Part shown: positions 5,605 through 6,578 of the stretch, piece after piece
How positions within the stretch are numbered: position 1 is the first letter of the stretch
How the letters are laid out: each line of letters opens with the position of its first letter
NCBI GenBank assembly: GCA_023427865.1
Contig: JAEYZV010000075.1
Span: 1 to 6,578 of the forward strand
Source: Acidobacteriota bacterium
GTDB lineage: Bacteria > Acidobacteriota > Vicinamibacteria > Vicinamibacterales > Vicinamibacteraceae
DNA: 6,578 nucleotides
Reading direction: 5' to 3'
Notes under the pieces: model-generated
Databases searched by the model: none
Told to the model about the DNA's origin: nothing
The model's input: only the letters and a program-made list of their open reading frames with translations
Position numbers and translations under genes: made by a program

Positions 5605-6357
5605 TCATTCGACGAACCGGTATCCGAGTCCCACGACGGTCTCGATCTGATCGCCTGCGGTCCCGAGCTTCGCGCGCAGGCGGCCGATGTGGACGTCGAC
5701 CGAGCGCGTCTCGATCAACCGGTCGTATCCCCAGACGCGCTCCAGCAGGCGGTCGCGTGAGAGCACTCGGCCGCGGCTGCCGATCAGGCAGGCGAGCAAC
5801 TCGAACTCTCGGCGCGTCAGCCGCACCGGCGTGCCGTCCACGCGGACGTCCACCGCATCGAAGTCTGCCGTGAGATGACGCCCGCGATACACGTTGGCGT
5901 TCGGCGCGGCCGGCGCCGCCAGCGGTGGCCGCCGCAGGACGGCGCGGACGCGAGCCGTCAGTTCCCGGAGGCTGAACGGTTTGGTAACGTAGTCGTCGGC
6001 GCCGAGGTCCAGGCCCGACACCCGATCGACTTCGGTCGCCCTCGCGGTGAGCATGATGATCGGCACCTGACGCGTGGCCGGCCGCGAGCGCAGGATGCGG
6101 CAGACCTCGAACCCGGAGAGACCCGGCAGGTTCAGGTCCAGCACGATCAGGTCGGGGACCGCGTCGGCAATGCGCGCCAGTGCCGCGTCACCGCTGCCGA
6201 CGACCTCCGCGCGCGTGTCCGGCTCGCGCTCGAGCGCGTGCTTGATGAGGCCGGCTATGTCGTGCTCGTCCTCGACGACGAGGATCCGCGTGAGGCCGCT
6301 TGCAGCGGCGGGGTGTGGCGATGGTGCAAGGGGGCCGGGTACGTGGGCCAGCGACAC
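5605..6357 (-). CDS. Two-component response regulator, OmpR/PhoB family
   Basis: A 250-residue DNA-binding response regulator. The receiver domain (about 23-143) has the acidic pair E29-D30, phospho-acceptor D74 in 'LIVLDLNLPG', T104 and K126 ('TKPF'), so all phosphorylation residues are present. A short Ala/Pro-rich linker (about 144-153) leads to a winged-helix domain (about 155-250) with 'TRREFELLACL' and the recognition-helix region 'RSVDVHIGRLRAKLG'. It should be phosphorylated by a histidine kinase, but none is in the window; one could lie beyond the right edge or elsewhere. The GTG start at 6357 is chosen because GGAGAG lies 5 nt upstream; it leaves about 22 residues before the receiver, a little longer than usual. 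The gene is 156 bp upstream of the sigma-54 activator on the same strand and could share its transcript. Its targets are unknown. Confidence 0.95.
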   Translation of the reverse strand: MSLAHVPGPLAPSPHPAAASGLTRILVVEDEHDIAGLIKHALEREPDTRAEVVGSGDAALARIADAVPDLIVLDLNLPGLSGFEVCRILRSRPATRQVPIIMLTARATEVDRVSGLDLGADDYVTKPFSLRELTARVRAVLRRPPLAAPAAPNANVYRGRHLTADFDAVDVRVDGTPVRLTRREFELLACLIGSRGRVLSRDRLLERVWGYDRLIETRSVDVHIGRLRAKLGTAGDQIETVVGLGYRFVE

Positions 6358-6362
6358 TCGGG

Positions 6363-6368
6363 CTCTCC
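6363..6368 (-). promoter_or_regulatory. Ribosome binding site supporting the GTG start of the response regulator
   Basis: GGAGAG on the minus strand, 5 nt before the GTG at 6357. It decides the start: the reading frame stays open further upstream to the window edge but has no ATG, GTG or TTG there. Confidence 0.65.
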
Positions 6369-6455
6369 AGGGAAGCGGGGACGGACGTGGCTCGATGGCC
6401 AGGCGTCTCCCCGACGGTACGCCGCGGTCGTTTCCCGGGGGTGTCGGATCGGTAA

Positions 6456-6461
6456 ATTCTA
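6456..6461 (-). promoter_or_regulatory. Possible sigma-70 -10 box upstream of the response regulator
   Basis: TAGAAT on the minus strand, in the only AT-rich patch of the 6358-6578 leader (AGAATTTACC). The hexamer 17 bp upstream (TCGCCC) is a poor -35 match, three of six. If real, it would give a leader of about 90 nt before the GTG at 6357. Nothing else convincing was found between 6358 and 6578. Confidence 0.3.
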
Positions 6462-6578
6462 GGTTTCGGCTCGGCGCCGGGCGACGACGCCACGGAGGAT
6501 TCAGCCCTGGCTCGGTCGAGTCGGCGAGCGTGGCAGGCGGCTGGGACTGGTGGCCGGGCGCGGGCGGGAGGGCATCTT

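Noticed and set aside
6358..6578. Open continuation of the response-regulator frame to the window edge, suggesting a longer or fused protein
   Set aside because: It has no start codon, is Pro/Arg-rich and lacks domain character, and a good ribosome site precedes GTG 6357. Extension beyond the window cannot be fully excluded.
6501..6578. Minus-strand frame from the window edge ending at a TGA at 6501-6503, possibly the tail of an upstream gene
   Set aside because: Only 25 codons of Pro/Arg/Ser-rich sequence are visible; too short and featureless to support a gene.
1..6578. Search for CRISPR arrays, tRNA or rRNA genes, insertion-sequence ends and phage genes
   Set aside because: No spaced direct repeats, cloverleaf-like sequence, transposase or terminal inverted repeats were seen; gene content and codon use look uniform.

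Overview
This is a GC-rich bacterial window (roughly two thirds G+C by eye, strong G/C bias at third codon positions). Most of it encodes, on the minus strand, a divergent cbb3-type cytochrome c oxidase and the regulators beside it. The gene styles (a short CcoN of 475 aa, single-heme CcoO, a CcoQ-like peptide ending in a 'PGE.DP.H.KR.IL' tail, a small cupin ahead of ccoN) remind me of Acidobacteriota, perhaps the Vicinamibacteria side. That is an impression, not something the sequence proves.

Layout, following minus-strand transcription from right to left. (1) 6358-6578 is a leader region with a possible promoter. (2) 5605-6357 is an OmpR/PhoB-family response regulator. (3) 3769-5448 is a sigma-54 enhancer-binding protein of the XylR/DmpR type (XylR_N + V4R sensor, AAA+ domain, Fis-type HTH). 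(4) 3441-3809, on the plus strand, is a small unrecognised protein whose 3' end runs into the activator gene tail to tail. (5) 3219-3440 is a divergent control region. (6) 2814-3218 is a small cupin. (7) 1347-2774 is ccoN. (8) 727-1350 is ccoO. (9) 497-730 is a CcoQ-like single-span peptide. (10) 1-500 is the start of a membrane protein with an Ig-like N-terminal domain, sitting where ccoP is expected and cut by the window edge. The last four genes overlap by ATGA stop/start junctions, so they are almost certainly one translationally coupled operon, probably led by the cupin.

The most interesting part is the 222-bp divergent region. It holds two oppositely oriented -24/-12 (sigma-54) promoter matches, one aimed at the cupin-cco operon and one at the small plus-strand gene. 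Between them lie two TTTCA/TGAAA dyads whose centres are about 20.5 bp apart, i.e. two helical turns. The first dyad is the same distance (about 108 bp) from both predicted transcription starts. With a sigma-54 activator gene next door, this reads as a self-contained switch: a V4R-type small-molecule sensor turning on a high-affinity terminal oxidase, a cupin and a small protein together. Sigma-54/V4R control of a cbb3 oxidase would depart from the usual FNR/FixK control, and no FNR-type dyad was seen in the region. The sensor keeps the zinc-site spacing known from phenol sensors but has Gln where they have an effector-contacting His, so its ligand is probably not simple phenol.
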